Program-made: the position numbers and the translations under genes | Notes under the pieces: model-generated | The model's database searches: none | Seen by the model: only the letters and a program-made list of their open reading frames with translations | What the model was told of the DNA's origin: nothing | Assembly: GCF_017562075.2 (NCBI RefSeq) | Contig: NC_054085.1 | Location: 27,600,156-27,664,155, forward strand | Direction: 5' to 3' | DNA from: Anopheles merus | Lineage: Eukaryota > Arthropoda > Insecta > Diptera > Culicidae | Length of the DNA: 64,000 nucleotides | Shown: positions 11,151 through 23,640 of the stretch, piece after piece | Layout: each line of letters starts with the position of its first letter | Position numbering within the stretch: position 1 is the first letter of the stretch

Positions 11151-12900
11151 AAGGGTTTAAATCAGTAGAGGTTATTAAACATTTATTTACGTTCGTAGGC
11201 TGTGTATTATTAAATATGCTTTAAGAGAGGCATGTTACGATTAGGCGCAAAGTTGCTATAAAAATGAATAAAAAAGACAACAATGTATTACAATGTGCAC
11301 CAAGTTTTGATTTTGAATTGATGGAAATAAAGTTGAAGAATTAAAACAATATTTTATTGGACAAATTGTAAGCTTTTTACCAATGAACCTTTGTTTTTGT
11401 AATTTTATATAATTTTGTATGAAAATTATTGCTCAACTGGCAATTTCGATGTTAAATACAATTTAAAAATTTATTTTCACTTGTAGATTTTATATAAATA
11501 AGGAAGATTAACCTTTTCAAAAAGGGAATATTGACTTTACAACACTTGACTTTAGATAACTTATTTTTATAACTCTTTATTTTAATGATCAATTGAACAG
11601 AGAAAGTTGTGTTTTATATTAATTCTGGTTTATTCCACGATTTAATTCCAACTCCATTCCATTAAAAAAATGCCTTTAGCAAGCTTCATATTCCACAAGC
11701 TACCATTTTAGAAAAGAATTACAATTGGAAATAACTTTATGCAACAACTAAAATATCCAAATATCCAATATTCGCAGCATACTTTAGGCAACAAAAACAT
11801 TGATGTATCCTTTTTATGTATTTATTGTAATCAAACACGAGATGTAAATATCATAAGCGATTGTTCATTTTGTGTAGCCAAATAAATGAGAAATGAATTA
11901 ATCGCTCTTCAATGACTTTTGGATCTAAAATTCCTGTTAACTCCTTTCTTCAGTACGTTCCTGTAACCTTTTTCTTCTCGTTGCGCTCTGCACGAACCAC
12001 GATGCACGATGCAACCCAACTCCAGTATTGTCCATGCATATTTATCCCTCAACCTTTATTTATTGCCTTAAAAACAACGTTCTATTTTGAACCCACCTTC
12101 AAGCGAACCGAATAAATTTCTTTATAGATTACAATTGTCCTCCCGAACCGACGATGAAACGTTCCCATCGTGATGATGGTGGTGCACGAATCCTTAAAAC
12201 TTAATGATCGTTTAATTTGGTTCCCATCCTTTCGATTCCATACCTCCTTCAATTGCCTCATTACTGTGATCGATAAAACTCAGCACACCTTCTCCTTCAT
12301 TCTCGTGCTCTAAAAATGGAACCGACAACACACACAAAAAAACCCTGCTGTATTGTAATTTAATCGTCATTACAGATGAGAATGCACTGGCTCGAACAAT
12401 CCCTGTGAAAAGAGGAATAAACGGGCTCTTATTTCACGCCGATAAAACCCTTCCTTTTAATCGGCTCAAGGGATGATTTCTATTGGTTTTTGTTCCTTGT
12501 AGCTCAGCTCTTTACCATTAAAATGGGATTGGAATGTTTTTTTTTGCGATACATCTTTGTGCACTTGCACAAGCTCTCTGGTAGGGTTTTTGTTCCGTTT
12601 CATGATTTTAATGTATTGTTTTTTTTCCTAGACCTTGGTGGAGACCTTTTTCGGAGAAGCAGAAAAGCAAATTTTGGTCCTTTTGGTTTAAAGCAGCAAA
12701 AGCTCTCGATTAAAAAGAATTTCTAAAGAGATGGAGGAGTTGGAGGTTGCCCACCATTCAAACGTAAATTGAAATCCCAATCGTTGGGAAAGGGGTTTCA
12801 TTTTATTTTTGTACATTTGGGGGTACAAATCGATTCGTCTTTCAATTTCAATTAAAACTTCCAACACCGCTGGATGTGTCGCCGGAGAAAGACACTTATC
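11151..12900. other. AT-rich block
   Basis: Low GC throughout 11150-11900, then intermediate. There are short open frames only, with no inverted-repeat element or RNA gene detected. Confidence 0.5.
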
Positions 12901-13960
12901 TTTCACCGGGTTTCGGAGTTTGTTGTTGATCGGTTTTAAATTTCATTTAGTTGAAGTTGTGCTGCTCGAAGGATGAGGATTCGCTGTACAATTTAACCTC
13001 AATGCCATCAAAATTGAATAAAATTTTGAGCTGCAGGCATTTGGGTTTCTCGTTTAAAAATAATTCCCATGAATAGCTCAACACTGACGATGTTCAGTTC
13101 TAATTCCATACCAATATCAACCGGTGCATTATTGAGCTCAAGTTGCATAAACCCATGCGAATGCAGCTAGACAGCAACAATCACTGCATTTTTAAAGCTC
13201 CTTTGCTTCTCCTCCAGCTCGTCTTTCTATGAAAGGAGAAGGAGCCCTAGAGGTAGCAACCTTCACCAACCAAACGCTCCAATCTTGATCAAACAACAAA
13301 TGGTCGTGCATAAATAACGCCCTGCGAAAATACCTGCCCAACATGACGCATAAGCGTCATGCACGGCTCCATGGATGGAAGAAAGAAGCTTTTGACCCTT
13401 CACAGGGAATACAGAGAGAGAAAAAATGCACTCTTCTGCCATCAACTTTGCAACAGAGTGATGCAATGATTCGTAAATAGTAACAGTATTGGCGTATTTC
13501 CTTTTACCAACAACGCCCTTCTTCCAGGCACGAAGACGATTATCGATTATCACGAAACGTGCCCCATGGTGTTGGCGGTCGCCGTCGTCGTCGTCATTGC
13601 ATGGCCAAACCGTGGCATCGTTGCCTGGCACGCCACAGGAGATGTTGGTTGCAGCACGCTCCACTCCAGAGCCGCTGCTAAAAATATCCTTTGCGTGAGT
13701 GCAATTGCAGGTAATTGGGCTTACCTTCGCGTCGGACCAGCGGTTTTTGGGGCGAGAACCGTCGGGATCAATGCCAGCATGCAAAGGCACGATATTGTGC
13801 CGTGCAATGGACGAGGCAATTGTAACAATTTTTTTGCCTCCCTTTTGCGAGGTGCGGTAAGTAACGCCCTTTTACACGATTCCGGTGCCAAATGCCTCCC
13901 GGCATTTCAGCTTGCCTTTACAAGACCACGGCCTTGGCGTTAGGTTCAAACCAAGATCAA
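12901..13960. other. GC-richer block open on both strands
   Basis: Between about 13490 and 13870 both strands are open for over 100 codons. The plus-strand frame begins with ATG (13566) and a hydrophobic, signal-peptide-like start encoded by a GTC run. The minus-strand frame has acidic and basic residues and several splice-like sites. Only one strand, or neither, can be genuine, and I recognise neither product. Confidence 0.4.
13508..13677 (-). other. Possible exon (minus strand)
   Basis: Bounded by an acceptor GATATTTTTAG before base 13677 and a donor GTTG/GTAAAA after base 13508. It reads without stop, with a plausible mix of charged residues including a run DDDDGD and the segment FVIIDNRLRAWKKG. 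A second donor-like AAG/GTAAGC sits upstream on the same strand at 13719-13725, after a further open stretch. The 47-bp gap between them is too short and out of phase to be an ordinary intron. No family match is known to me. Confidence 0.18.
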
Positions 13961-15110
13961 ACTAAGCAGTTTGAAATAAATTTACATAAACAAAGGATCA
14001 GTATACCTTTTTAATTACTTGAGCCTAATTTGTGCTTGTATTTGTTGTGTATAGCCTTCTCTTCTCAATAACCTGAAGACTGGGATTGGTGTAAATATTT
14101 TGTTTGGAACTATTTTTAAACCTCAAGGTCCACCACAATTGTATTACCCTACGCATTAGAGAAACATTCACGTTGTTTGATGCGCGCGCTCACGGTCCAG
14201 ATACTACACCCTTTGCTTTTAATGACCCAATCGTAAAATTAATCTTCTTCCCAAAACCCTCCAAAAACTAACTGCCAACAGACAGCTTGGGTGTTGCAAG
14301 GTGTGATTTACCGTGCTGGCATATATCCCATCAATCGGGAGGACGGCAGAGATTCGTTCGAGATAAGGTTCGTGTAATGTCTTCACGACGATGTCGACGG
14401 ACGTTTTGGGCTGTGAATTCAACACAAAGAACCACACGTCAACGCATCAAATGGTTTATCCAGTCATGTAAACACTTCCCAAGGGGACATCCATTTACAT
14501 CCATCAGGAAAAAGGAAGTAGGCGATGCACTTTTTCATTCCGTTGCGTTTCATGAGGCTTTTTGTTGCTGTAAATCATTTTGTTTGGCGTGCAAGCATGC
14601 AAAGTGGCTTAGTGGAAGAACTAATGCGCTACAAGTCCGTTAATCTTTGCCTTTGAATTGTAGATTTGACTTGGCATTGCAACTGTATGCAAATGGAATT
14701 GTATATTGTACATTGCATTGTAATCGATTTTAAAAGTTTTGAACCATTTTTTATAAAAAATTCTTTGCTTTTGTTGAAAATGACAACCAAGCCTAACCAA
14801 ACCATCATTTCATGAGCTGCAAAAATATTATTTCATCAACTGTGCTACGTACATAATAAAGTGGAAATGTTTTAAGCTGTAAAATCTGTAGATCTTATAA
14901 CATCTACAATAACATTTCTAGGCTTTTTTTTAAAGAATATATAACGTTTCTATGACCGCATCCGTAATTTTGATATTTGCTAAATATTCAACAGTAGTGG
15001 TGAAAATGGAATTGAATGCATTTTTAATTATTTTAACAATGCATGCAGCTCCTGCAATAACTAATTAACGTTATTTTGACCGTCTAGTTTCTATCTATCT
15101 ATCTTGTTGG
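13961..15110. other. AT-rich block
   Basis: AT-rich with intermediate GC at 14150-14640. There are no gene signals. A short AT palindrome (TTTTTTATAAAAAA) lies around 14748-14762. Confidence 0.5.
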
Positions 15111-15115
15111 CTTGC

Positions 15116-15430
15116 TCACGATAGAGCACGTCGATGTGACATGGCCCGGTCAATTACAATTCTCCAGGATGCTCGGTCCCTGCCTGCAGCCTCGCTTCGC
15201 CTGGTCCAGCCATCGAGTTCGCTGTGTTCCTCAGCGCCTTATGCCGAACTGGGGATCGCTGTCGAACACCTTCGTGGTGGGGCATGAGTCCGGCATTCTC
15301 ATGACATGCCCCAGCCATTCGTTCGTCGTACAGCTCAGCAAGCTCGTGGTTCATCCTTCTCCTCCACGATCCATGCTCGAACACACCGCCAAAGATGGTC
15401 CGGAGGATGCGTCGCTCAAACACGGTTCCG
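15116..15430 (-). pseudogene. Relic of non-LTR retrotransposon reverse transcriptase C-terminus
   Basis: Minus-strand translation gives FERRILRTIFGG, then WRRRMNHELAELYDE. After a frameshift near 15318-15325 it continues WLGHVMRMPDSCP, then KVFDSDP, an in-frame stop, and GTQRTRWLDQAKR. After another frameshift it gives DRAMSHRRALS and a stop at 15116-15118. This order (LRTIFGG, WRRR-NHEL, GHVMRM, then a RTRWLDQ-type segment) is the conserved C-terminal region seen after the reverse transcriptase domain in Jockey/R1-like non-LTR elements of insects. Only about 315 bp remains, with two frameshifts and one stop, so it is dead. It lies alone in AT-rich DNA. I saw no poly-A tail or target duplication. 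Confidence 0.8.
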
Positions 15431-15450
15431 TTTAGTTTCTTTAACTGCAA

Positions 15451-16050
15451 TGGAATAAATTACAAGTAAAGGTTGATTTTACTTAAATTTCTAAAAAGGA
15501 GGTTGTGCATAACCTTTCATAACATCTAAAATGCTGTTTGGCATAGTACTGTCCAAATTGTTTAATAATTTTGGACAAACTTCTCTCAAGCTTTCCCAAT
15601 AGTGAATAAAAATTTATTTACATCGGAAAATTGCCAAGTTCAAAATTATTATTTCAATAGTTTCTATCGAATTAAGACCAACATTTTTGGAGGGTCAATG
15701 TAAGAAAATTTATTTTCTTATCCTTCAATCACATTGTTGTAACCATGTTCGTGTAGATGCCGGCATTGTGTTGTCGAAAAATCCTCTTTATCTATGATAT
15801 TGTAATATAAATGGCTCTAAATAGTGTGTTAGCAAGTTTTTACAATTGTCTGAATGCATTTCAAAACCATACTTTTACTACGTTTGTTTCGATGGCACCG
15901 AAGCGCCGACTTGTTGAAAGGCGTAGATCGGTTGTATGAATTCTTCTTCTATTTAGTTATATGAATTATGAATTATGAGACTTTTCAATACTGCGTTTTC
16001 GAATGTGGGAATGCAAATAAGGAGCATGATTTTTTTATTCCCTAAAACGT
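15451..16050. other. AT-rich spacer
   Basis: Low-complexity AT-rich sequence downstream of the retrotransposon relic. A short CTTCTTCT run near 15943-15950 resembles a SINE tail, but no SINE body is attached. Confidence 0.5.
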
Positions 16051-18040
16051 AATAACAAAGAACAGCTTTTGCGTAGCGTACACAAAAAAAAACTAAAGGT
16101 TGCTGCCACTACTCCATCGCTCCTTGTGCGACATGAAAGGAAACTTGTCGTTAGATCCTCTAATAATTCCCGCGTGCCACAACTGGTGCCTACTACAGCG
16201 CACACTGGCGGATGATCCTTTGTTGCAACAATGTATAAATGCGAGCGCCAGCCATCTGTAAGTGCTGCAAGAGCCTTCAAAAGGAAAGCCCTTTTATACT
16301 TTCTACCCCTGTTTGTTTTTTGTTTTTGCTTACTTGCTTTGTTGCCTACCCTTGTCTAGCTTTCGAAGCCCAATGGAGAAGGACCCTCCTTTTTTTTTGC
16401 TAGCCACCGAGACCGACTGGTACTGCTAGCCCGCGAGTGGTCGCGCACTTCCCATTAGTGTGATGAGTGGGGGTGGGCCGGGTGACATTTTTCTTTGCAC
16501 AAAATGCAAGTGCACTTCCATGCATGCATTCACCGCGCTACAAGTCCTTACGAGCTGGTTTGGTGGAGAGTGAGTCGTGTTCCATTATGCAACGCAGCGC
16601 GGGCTTTCGATCCGTGTGAAGCCCAACGGTCGGTGGAAAGGGCTCCGTGTTATACTAGTTGCAGCAGCACGCTGGGGAGAACACGAACAAACAAAAAAAC
16701 GGCAACCTCCGACGCAGGAGACATTGCAAGGCGCATAAAACAATGTAGGAAAATGTACACTCACTTTGAAAAAAGAAAAAGCATACCCACTCACACAATG
16801 TGTGTGTGTGTGGCGTTACGGCTGCGCTGGTGCAAATCGTAACAATACACAACGCGAAAGCGCGCGCGACAGCCATTTAGGGATAAGTAATAGGCGGGAA
16901 AAACAATAGAAAGTAATGCAAGTAATGGCAGGGGGACGGGAGCCGGGATCTTGTTGCGGAACTTCATCCTTGTGCACCGGGCGGAGGATTTTCTTGAATT
17001 TTTTTCAGTATTTGAAGTGCCATTACATGAGCCAGCGAGTGTGGTGTAACTTTGTTTGCCCACTGTGCTGCACCCTGTTTTGCTGTGGAAATCTTTACAG
17101 CTCCATAATCCATCGATCGACGGTTTGGGTTGAGGTGCAAATGATCCCCCGTTTTATACCATCCCCAGTGTGACCTCTACCTGTCATTCCGATTGTGTGG
17201 ATACAGCCGAACGCTCACAGTTTCCGTTGCAGCCGGGTTGTTCATATTCCCCTAGTGAAACGTTCCCCTTTCGCAAGTGCTTCCAACTGTCAGCTCACAC
17301 AGATTGCACCAGTGTGTGTGTGTGTGTTGAGGGTGAAATGTTTTAGGGGATATATGGCAGCAAATTGCATCCATCCAGAAGGAAAATGAACAAAAAAAAA
17401 ACGACAAAAACTCTTCTCCATTCCGCCGCAGGAAAAGGGATTACACTTTGAAGCGAGTGTAGGGAAAACGAGCTCGGGTAAAATCACAACTGCAGACAAA
17501 ACCATCGCCCACCTTCCCCAAGAGATAGCAGAAACACAAGCGAACGAAATGTAAATAACAACATTGTTACAACGCTTGCTTGCCAGGCGGCGGCGGCGTC
17601 CCAGAACTGCACCGAAAGACAACGGCACGGGTGGCAAGCGAATGAATAAGTAAGCGCCAACCAAACTACCGATGTGTTCTCGTGGTTCGTGTTTCTTCAA
17701 CCTCAACTGTCCCAGCACCCGCACAATCATATCCGTTTTTCCTCCCCTTGCTCGCATTATTGCATAGACAGGGTGTAATCCTCGCCGCTCGCAGTTGGCA
17801 TGATGTAACAACAGGGCAGATTTACTTACTGTCTATCACGCTGAAACAGGCCTCGAGCGGCACTGTGTACTGGGCTTGTGGAGTGGGCAGGAAAATAATC
17901 GAACTGTTTCGTGTGTCCCGTGCGATTATTTCTTTGTCTAAATGGACTGCCAATTGGGATAAGTACATTGTTGCAGTTCGTTCTACACATAATAACTGCG
18001 ATAACTTGCTAGCAAAGCCAAGCTGTAGCTTGAAGGAAGG
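16051..18040. other. GC-richer non-coding block
   Basis: Intermediate to high GC with (TG)n runs at 16797-16811 and 17312-17328 and CGCGCG near 16860. Overlapping short frames occur on both strands, with none recognised. There is no supported gene. Confidence 0.45.
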
Positions 18041-18880
18041 GTGAACAAGACGAAATGCTCTGAATATTCTATTGATTCAATTTTTAGCTCATTTTAAACC
18101 GGTTTGTAGTCCTAAACTATTTGCTAAACAAAGAACAAAATTCAATAGTGCTTCGTTACTGTTTTACGTATTACAATTTGTCTTTAATTTCTTAATATCT
18201 CTTTAATAGCTCAACACTCTAGGCATTGTTTTAAGTTTTTTTTCGCATTTATTTTAATCATATCAAACTTTATGGAAAATGAAGACAGATGAATTACTTC
18301 TTTTCTTCATGTATTTTTTTTCATGCGAATTGTTCTTTTATTTAGTTTTATTTGAATATTTCGTTTTTATACTTTAGTTTTGTTTATCTTTATCACATTT
18401 TCTGTTCTTGTATGAATTCTTCTAATAAATTTATCTTGTGTTGATTTCAATATTCGATTTCATGATGTTGAATATTACTTTATTATTTTAATTATCCATT
18501 TTTCGATTTTTATTTTTGATTTGAGATTTACGAATATTTTGCAGACTCTGATTTGTGTATTTATTCATGTAACTGTTATCATGTAATTTATTTTTCATGT
18601 AACTCTCTTCAGTTGGTTTTTTGTGTGTTTTTTCTCTTTTTCGATTCTCTCCTTTGCTCTTAGATTTACAATCGGGTTGGATATTTCCCTTAAGATGTTA
18701 ACTTATTACAAAACAATAGTTAAACCGTTCCTGCAATATTCTGATCATTTATGTAACTTTTTTATAAACACATTTGATTAAGATTTTTAACCCTTTTATA
18801 ATTTATTTTATAAATTTACTTTTTATTTTATTTTCAATTATTTTTTCTGTTCTTAATCGATACATATTACCCATTTCAAT
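18041..18880. other. AT-rich, strongly T-skewed block
   Basis: About 840 bases in which T greatly exceeds A on the plus strand, full of TTTTATTT/TTTTCTTT-type words. It resembles the blocks at 880-1700 and 44100-45110 in texture. There are no terminal repeats and no open frames. Confidence 0.6.
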
Positions 18881-20060
18881 GTAGAAATTTGAAGCTATTA
18901 AACTGTTTCCTTATTAAGACAAACCATATCTCAAAACCTAAAGAATTATTTCAACACAAAGTATGCTCCATATCTTCAGGTTCGTTACCTTTCTATTCTT
19001 TGTGCCCGCCACCTTCAACCTCGAGGATGATTGAACTCCTCGCAAACAAGCAGGCACTCACCCGAACCCAAACGATTACTTTTCGAGCTTAGAGGGGTGG
19101 GTATAAGAAGGAGGAAAATAAAATTTAACTGCAAGCCTACAATTTACCGTATCTGTTGCATTCTGCCGCCTGCCGCACCGTTCGTCGGACGGAACCGTCC
19201 CGCTCGAGCCAATAATGCCTTTCGAAATGGATTTTATAGCATTGGTCCGATTGTCTTGGCGCTCCCCCCACAGCCAGTCGAACAGTGCACCGAAAGCGTG
19301 TGTGTGTGTGAGAGAGAGAGGGTCCGAAACCGTGCGTTTCTGTGTGATGGATCAAAAAACGACTCTTGTCTGTGATTATTCATTTCGCTTGTAAAACGTT
19401 TCCCCATTCCCAGGTCCCAGGCCGGAGTGTGGAAACTGAAAAGTAGAGCCCAGTTGGCAGTGCGCCCTCCCCATTCTGGGCTATTCTGGCCAGCGCAAGG
19501 CCAGTCGATCGGTGGATGGGTCCTTTTTGTACCGTATAGAGGGGGACAATAATGTTTCCTCCACTTAAAATGCATTGATTGGCAAGTGCGGAGGCAGGGA
19601 GGTCAACATAATTTAACTAATCTGAGCGTTTTGGCCGGTTGGTGCGCGGTACGGTGCACAAGGCATAAGTACACTAAATGGGTAAGGCACGAGCAGTCGA
19701 CGGCTGATGGGTAGGGCCGTCGTGTGCGCTGGTGAGGCTTACCCGGTCTGAGCTAGAGAGCTCCAACGGGGGCCAACCGATCGAGTGGCGTTTTCGATCG
19801 GGCGCTTAACGAGCAAGACTGTGCAAGTGGCATTACATTGGAGAACACTTGCCAGGGTTTTTTTTTGTACAGCGCAAACAGGTACAAGGGAGCTGAGACT
19901 ACGGGTGCATTGCAAAACGCATCGGGAGTGTCAAGTGGGCCCCGGTTGAGAATCGTTTCAAAATCACTGGTGCTGTGGTGCAGTACGGTTTGCGTATTGC
20001 AATCACGGTATAGGATGATAATTGGGCATAATCCCTTGCATCGATGATTGCAGATGAAAG
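18881..20060. other. GC-richer non-coding block
   Basis: Contains a (TG)n followed by a (GA)n at about 19299-19321, and short frames on both strands. Nothing is recognised. Confidence 0.45.
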
Positions 20061-21720
20061 ATTACGTTTTACGCAACTGGCTATGGTGTAGCGCAGCTTG
20101 TTAGAAGCAAAACAACTACCGTAAAAAAATTTAGAAACAGTTCAGCAAAAGTAATGATCAATTAATCGACAAGAAAGCACATCAGTATTGCCAAGCCGTA
20201 AGCAGACGTTGCCTCCTGTAAGTCCTAAGGTTGTGAAATAAAATCCGCACTCGTAACGGTAACTAATCCCTGCACGGTGATCCTCGAGCAAACCCATGTC
20301 TCAAATATTGATATGCTTTAAAAAGGTTCCAGGTTGCAGAAGGCAAGTTGTTTCGTGTCGTTTCTTCAATATCCTTTTTTTTTCTTTTTTTTGTTGCTGA
20401 AGCACCCTCATCTAAGAGGTGGCCAAACCCGAGGACGTAAAAAGGACGAATAAAACTGAAATCAATCAATTGGTTTATTTGCTAGCTTACACATCCAAAC
20501 CTCTATCCACCCGTCTCGGGGATACTCCCGAAAGGGGTTATCGTGTGGTCCTTTTTCCCACACGTCCAATTTTGCAATTCTTAGTACGAAGCAACAGCAA
20601 CAACAGCAAAGCACATTGGGGAGAACTTGGGCACTACTTCCTAGGAAAATTTAAATAAGCAGACAACCGATTTGATGTACGATTGACATATTTCAAAGTG
20701 AAACTGATCCTTGGCATTATTTTCCTCACCGTCGTTGACGGCAAGGAGCGAGACCCCATGTCTCCGTTCCACAAAGGTTCCACGGCGCACGGAGAGGCTT
20801 ACAAATCCCGAAACCCGAACCCCGTTTCTTTGGCGAAATGGAAAGGAAATTGATTTCAGCTTATGCTCGGAGATTACTGGTATGTGTTTGTGTGTGTCTA
20901 TGTGTCCGTAGTTCGTTCGTATGTCGTGTGATGCTCCGCTCGGCGAGCTCTGGAGAAGGATCAAAGTAATAGAAGGATTTGAAGGCTAGATGGGGTTGTA
21001 GTAGCAAATGGAATCCGATTTCGATAAAAGCTGCCCGCATTTGAGCGAAGGATGCAGCGGTACCCTAACAATCGGGCTGGTCATTTGCCAGGCTCGAGCC
21101 AGCCCTTAAGCCCCTTAAAAGGGACGGAAATAGATTGAGCGTGGAGCGAGCAGCGAGTACCAAGTAAGCTGGAGGAACGACTGCTACGCTTGCTAGGTTC
21201 GAACGCCTGCCGGATCAAGGCACTGGATGAGGCACACGTACGTATTGCTCTTACACTGTTCCTTTAATCATGAGTAATTCTCATTACCATGCTTTCCCGA
21301 AGTTACCGGGGAGGCTTTCATCTGCATAAGCGACTTTCTACCACCACAAACCACCATCACGCAGTGCATCTTGGGGACGATGTAGTAAAGATTCACTTTG
21401 TGCACCGGTTGCGTCCTGCTCGAACGGTGTACATTGTGCAGTAATACAGTAATGAATGCGGAAACCGTGCCACAACAATGTGCCATGCTGCGATGGTGCT
21501 TTACCTTTGCAATCGCAGTCCGCACAAAGGCATAAGGGGAATAGTTGAAACCGGCTCAGATGATATTGCACTTACAATGATCACGGTACAAAGTGTTACC
21601 TTTCCTGCAGTTTCTGCGTTTGATGTTGAGATGCTGATATTCCGGGGAGTACTGCAATATGCATTTGTAATTGTGATGAAGGTAGAACTTTCACAAAAGT
21701 CTGCTTCCAGTTCCAGATGA
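20061..21720. other. Mixed block with a CArG box and dyads
   Basis: Intermediate GC. The structured part is 21070-21125, with GGCTCGAGCC (21091-21100, a perfect 10-bp palindrome) and a CArG-type site. Otherwise there are short overlapping frames with no recognised product. Confidence 0.4.
21113..21122. promoter_or_regulatory. CArG-box consensus
   Basis: CCTTAAAAGG matches CC(A/T)6GG, the known SRF/MADS-domain binding site, exactly. It lies 12 bases after the palindrome GGCTCGAGCC. A single 10-base match in 64 kb can occur by chance, so function is not established. Confidence 0.3.
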
Positions 21721-22459
21721 TACAAAGAAGATAATTAGTTGTTTATTTTAATCTTGTTATTTGCATTATTTTATGTTTTCGTTGAGTCGGTGAGTTGGTA
21801 AAGTCAGCATTTCTCCTCTACTGGCTTCATGAACGCCTGCATGTATGCAATTGTACATGATTTCCAAATTCAAAAAGTTAAAATAATCCTGAAGTAATTT
21901 AAAACATAAAACTGAAAATCATTTGGACAAAAGAAGAAAGAATAAAAACCTAAAATAAACTATGCAAAACTTCAGTTTATAAAACAAATCAATCATTAGG
22001 AATCTGTAGTATTGGGTTTTATCATAATCGTGTTGAACAGTTTGGTATTCTAATTCCTTCTAATCGTACAAGAGTCATCGTTTGTGATATTTGTGTTACA
22101 ATTGATAGTTTAGCTTTTATGTATTTTTTGTTTATATTTATAGAGTACCATGATGAAAAACTGAAGCTATAAATATAGATTTTTAACTTTGCTTTACTTG
22201 TACTAAGGAGCAGCTGCCGAATAAAGGAAAAAATCAAACCTCTATATTCTACAACCACGAGGCGTTAGGTGCAACGGTATTGAATTGAGTTGTTTGCTTC
22301 TTTGTATGTGAGTACTTAACCAGTAACTTCTGCTCTCCAGAGAACCCCCATGTTTAGGACGTCACATCTATTCTCCCGCCTTGAGCTGAACGAAAAGGAT
22401 CCAAACAGTTAGAAAACCGAACGATTTGGGTGCAGTTTCACCTTGTGTGCAATTGTAGT
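21721..22459. other. AT-rich lead-in to the foldback element
   Basis: AT-rich to about 22260, then intermediate. No gene seen. It ends at the left terminal repeat of the foldback-like element. Confidence 0.5.
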
Positions 22460-23157
22460 ACTAGTGATGGGAAAAATGAAGTTTTTGTCGGAATCGATTC
22501 CGGGTAGTTCCATAGTTTTCTGGAAACGATTCCGGAAAGTAAGTCTGGGGAATCTGTTTCCGGAATCGAAGTCGGCATTGGCCCCGGAATCGAAATCAGC
22601 TCCGTAATCAGAATCGACATCGAAATTGGAGTCAGTTTCGGCATCTCCGTAAGAATAGGAGTGGAATAGGGTCCACTTGGCATAAACGTCCCCATAGCAC
22701 ATGCCTGTCTGTACAGGCGTTCAAGACTTTATTCAGTACTCCGCAGTCCGATAGTTAGGTCCTTGCTACAGAGGGATGGTTCATATGAGGTCTTGAAGCC
22801 AACTTGGGACCGTCCCTGTACAATGGGTCCAATGATACTACGTATTGAAAGCCACAAGTGATCCATTCTCGTGGAGATTCCCGGACAGATTTTGCTTCTG
22901 AAACTACCTATTTCAATTCTGATTCTCATTCCGGAGCTAATTCCAATTCTGGAATGGACTCTGATTCCGATTCCGGAGCAAATTGCGATTCCCAGGTCCA
23001 TTTCGATTCTGGATTCAACTCCACAGTCGGCTTCCTAATCAGCTCCCGAATCGACTCCGGAATTGGAATTGAATCCATCATTGGAATCGGCTCTGGAATT
23101 GATTCCGAACACGGAATCAGAATCGGGTAGGTCCGATTCAGAGCTCCCACCACTAGT
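22460..23157. mobile_element. Foldback-like element with degenerate hexamer arms (block 1)
   Basis: It begins ACTAGTGATGGGA (22460-22472) and ends with TCCCACCACTAGT (23145-23157), which are inverted repeats matching at 12 of 13 positions. The left arm (about 22483-22660) is made of degenerate GGAATC/GGAGTC-type hexamers, and the right arm (about 22868-23140) of the complementary GATTCC/GACTCC type, so the block can fold back. The middle contains a SINE fragment. TAGTG-type ends resemble hAT elements, but the flanks (TGTAGTAC and GTGTGTAC) share only the last four bases, so an 8-bp duplication is not convincing. No transposase is present. The hexamers translate into Asp/Ser or Ile/Pro-rich repeats, which are not proteins. 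Confidence 0.55.
22665..22802 (-). mobile_element. SINE fragment nested between the foldback arms
   Basis: On the minus strand this segment matches the body of SINE copies 2 and 3: GAACCATCCC, GTAGCAAGGA, CTAACTATC, GTACTGAATAAAGTC, then AACGCCTGTACAG. The tRNA-like head and the A/G-rich tail are missing or unrecognisable. It sits between the two oppositely oriented hexamer arms, so it is a truncated insertion or part of the composite. Confidence 0.55.
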
Positions 23158-23640
23158 GTGTACCCAGTCCCCTCGTGCGACTCACCTATTGTTCGTTCTG
23201 TTCGCGACAAAAAGCAAAGCAGGGCAGAGTGTGGAGCAATGGGCTTTCTGGTGAAATGAAGCGTGCCGATGGTATACAACACGCAAAAACACAAGCGGTG
23301 GCCCTACCAGCCCTCCCTCCCCACCACTTATGGACACCGAAAAGGATATGCTTCCGACACTGTGCGCGCACATACACGTACACATACAACACAAACAGTG
23401 TCAACATGGCCTCTCATGCCACTGGTTAGGAGGTTGCTGAGGAGAAATGCAGGAGGATGTGCATGCAAAGTGCATCGGTGGGCATCAGGGGGTTTGATAA
23501 GTGTGAGTAAATGCTTTTACTTCGCGGCTGCGGCGAGAGTTTGACATTTCGGCAGGCCGGCCCGCTAAAACGGTGCTCAAGGGTCAGAGTGGGTGGAACG
23601 AAAGGTTTTGGACCCTTGTTGTATTTGAAGGGTAAAAATC
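23158..23640. other. GC-intermediate spacer
   Basis: Short overlapping frames occur on both strands, and a (CA)-rich stretch lies near 23370-23400. Nothing is recognised. Confidence 0.45.

Noticed and set aside
22409..23294. Frames rich in Asp/Ser/Gly or Ile/Pro repeats
   Set aside because: They are translations of the degenerate GGAATC/GATTCC hexamers of the foldback-like element on both strands, not protein repeats.
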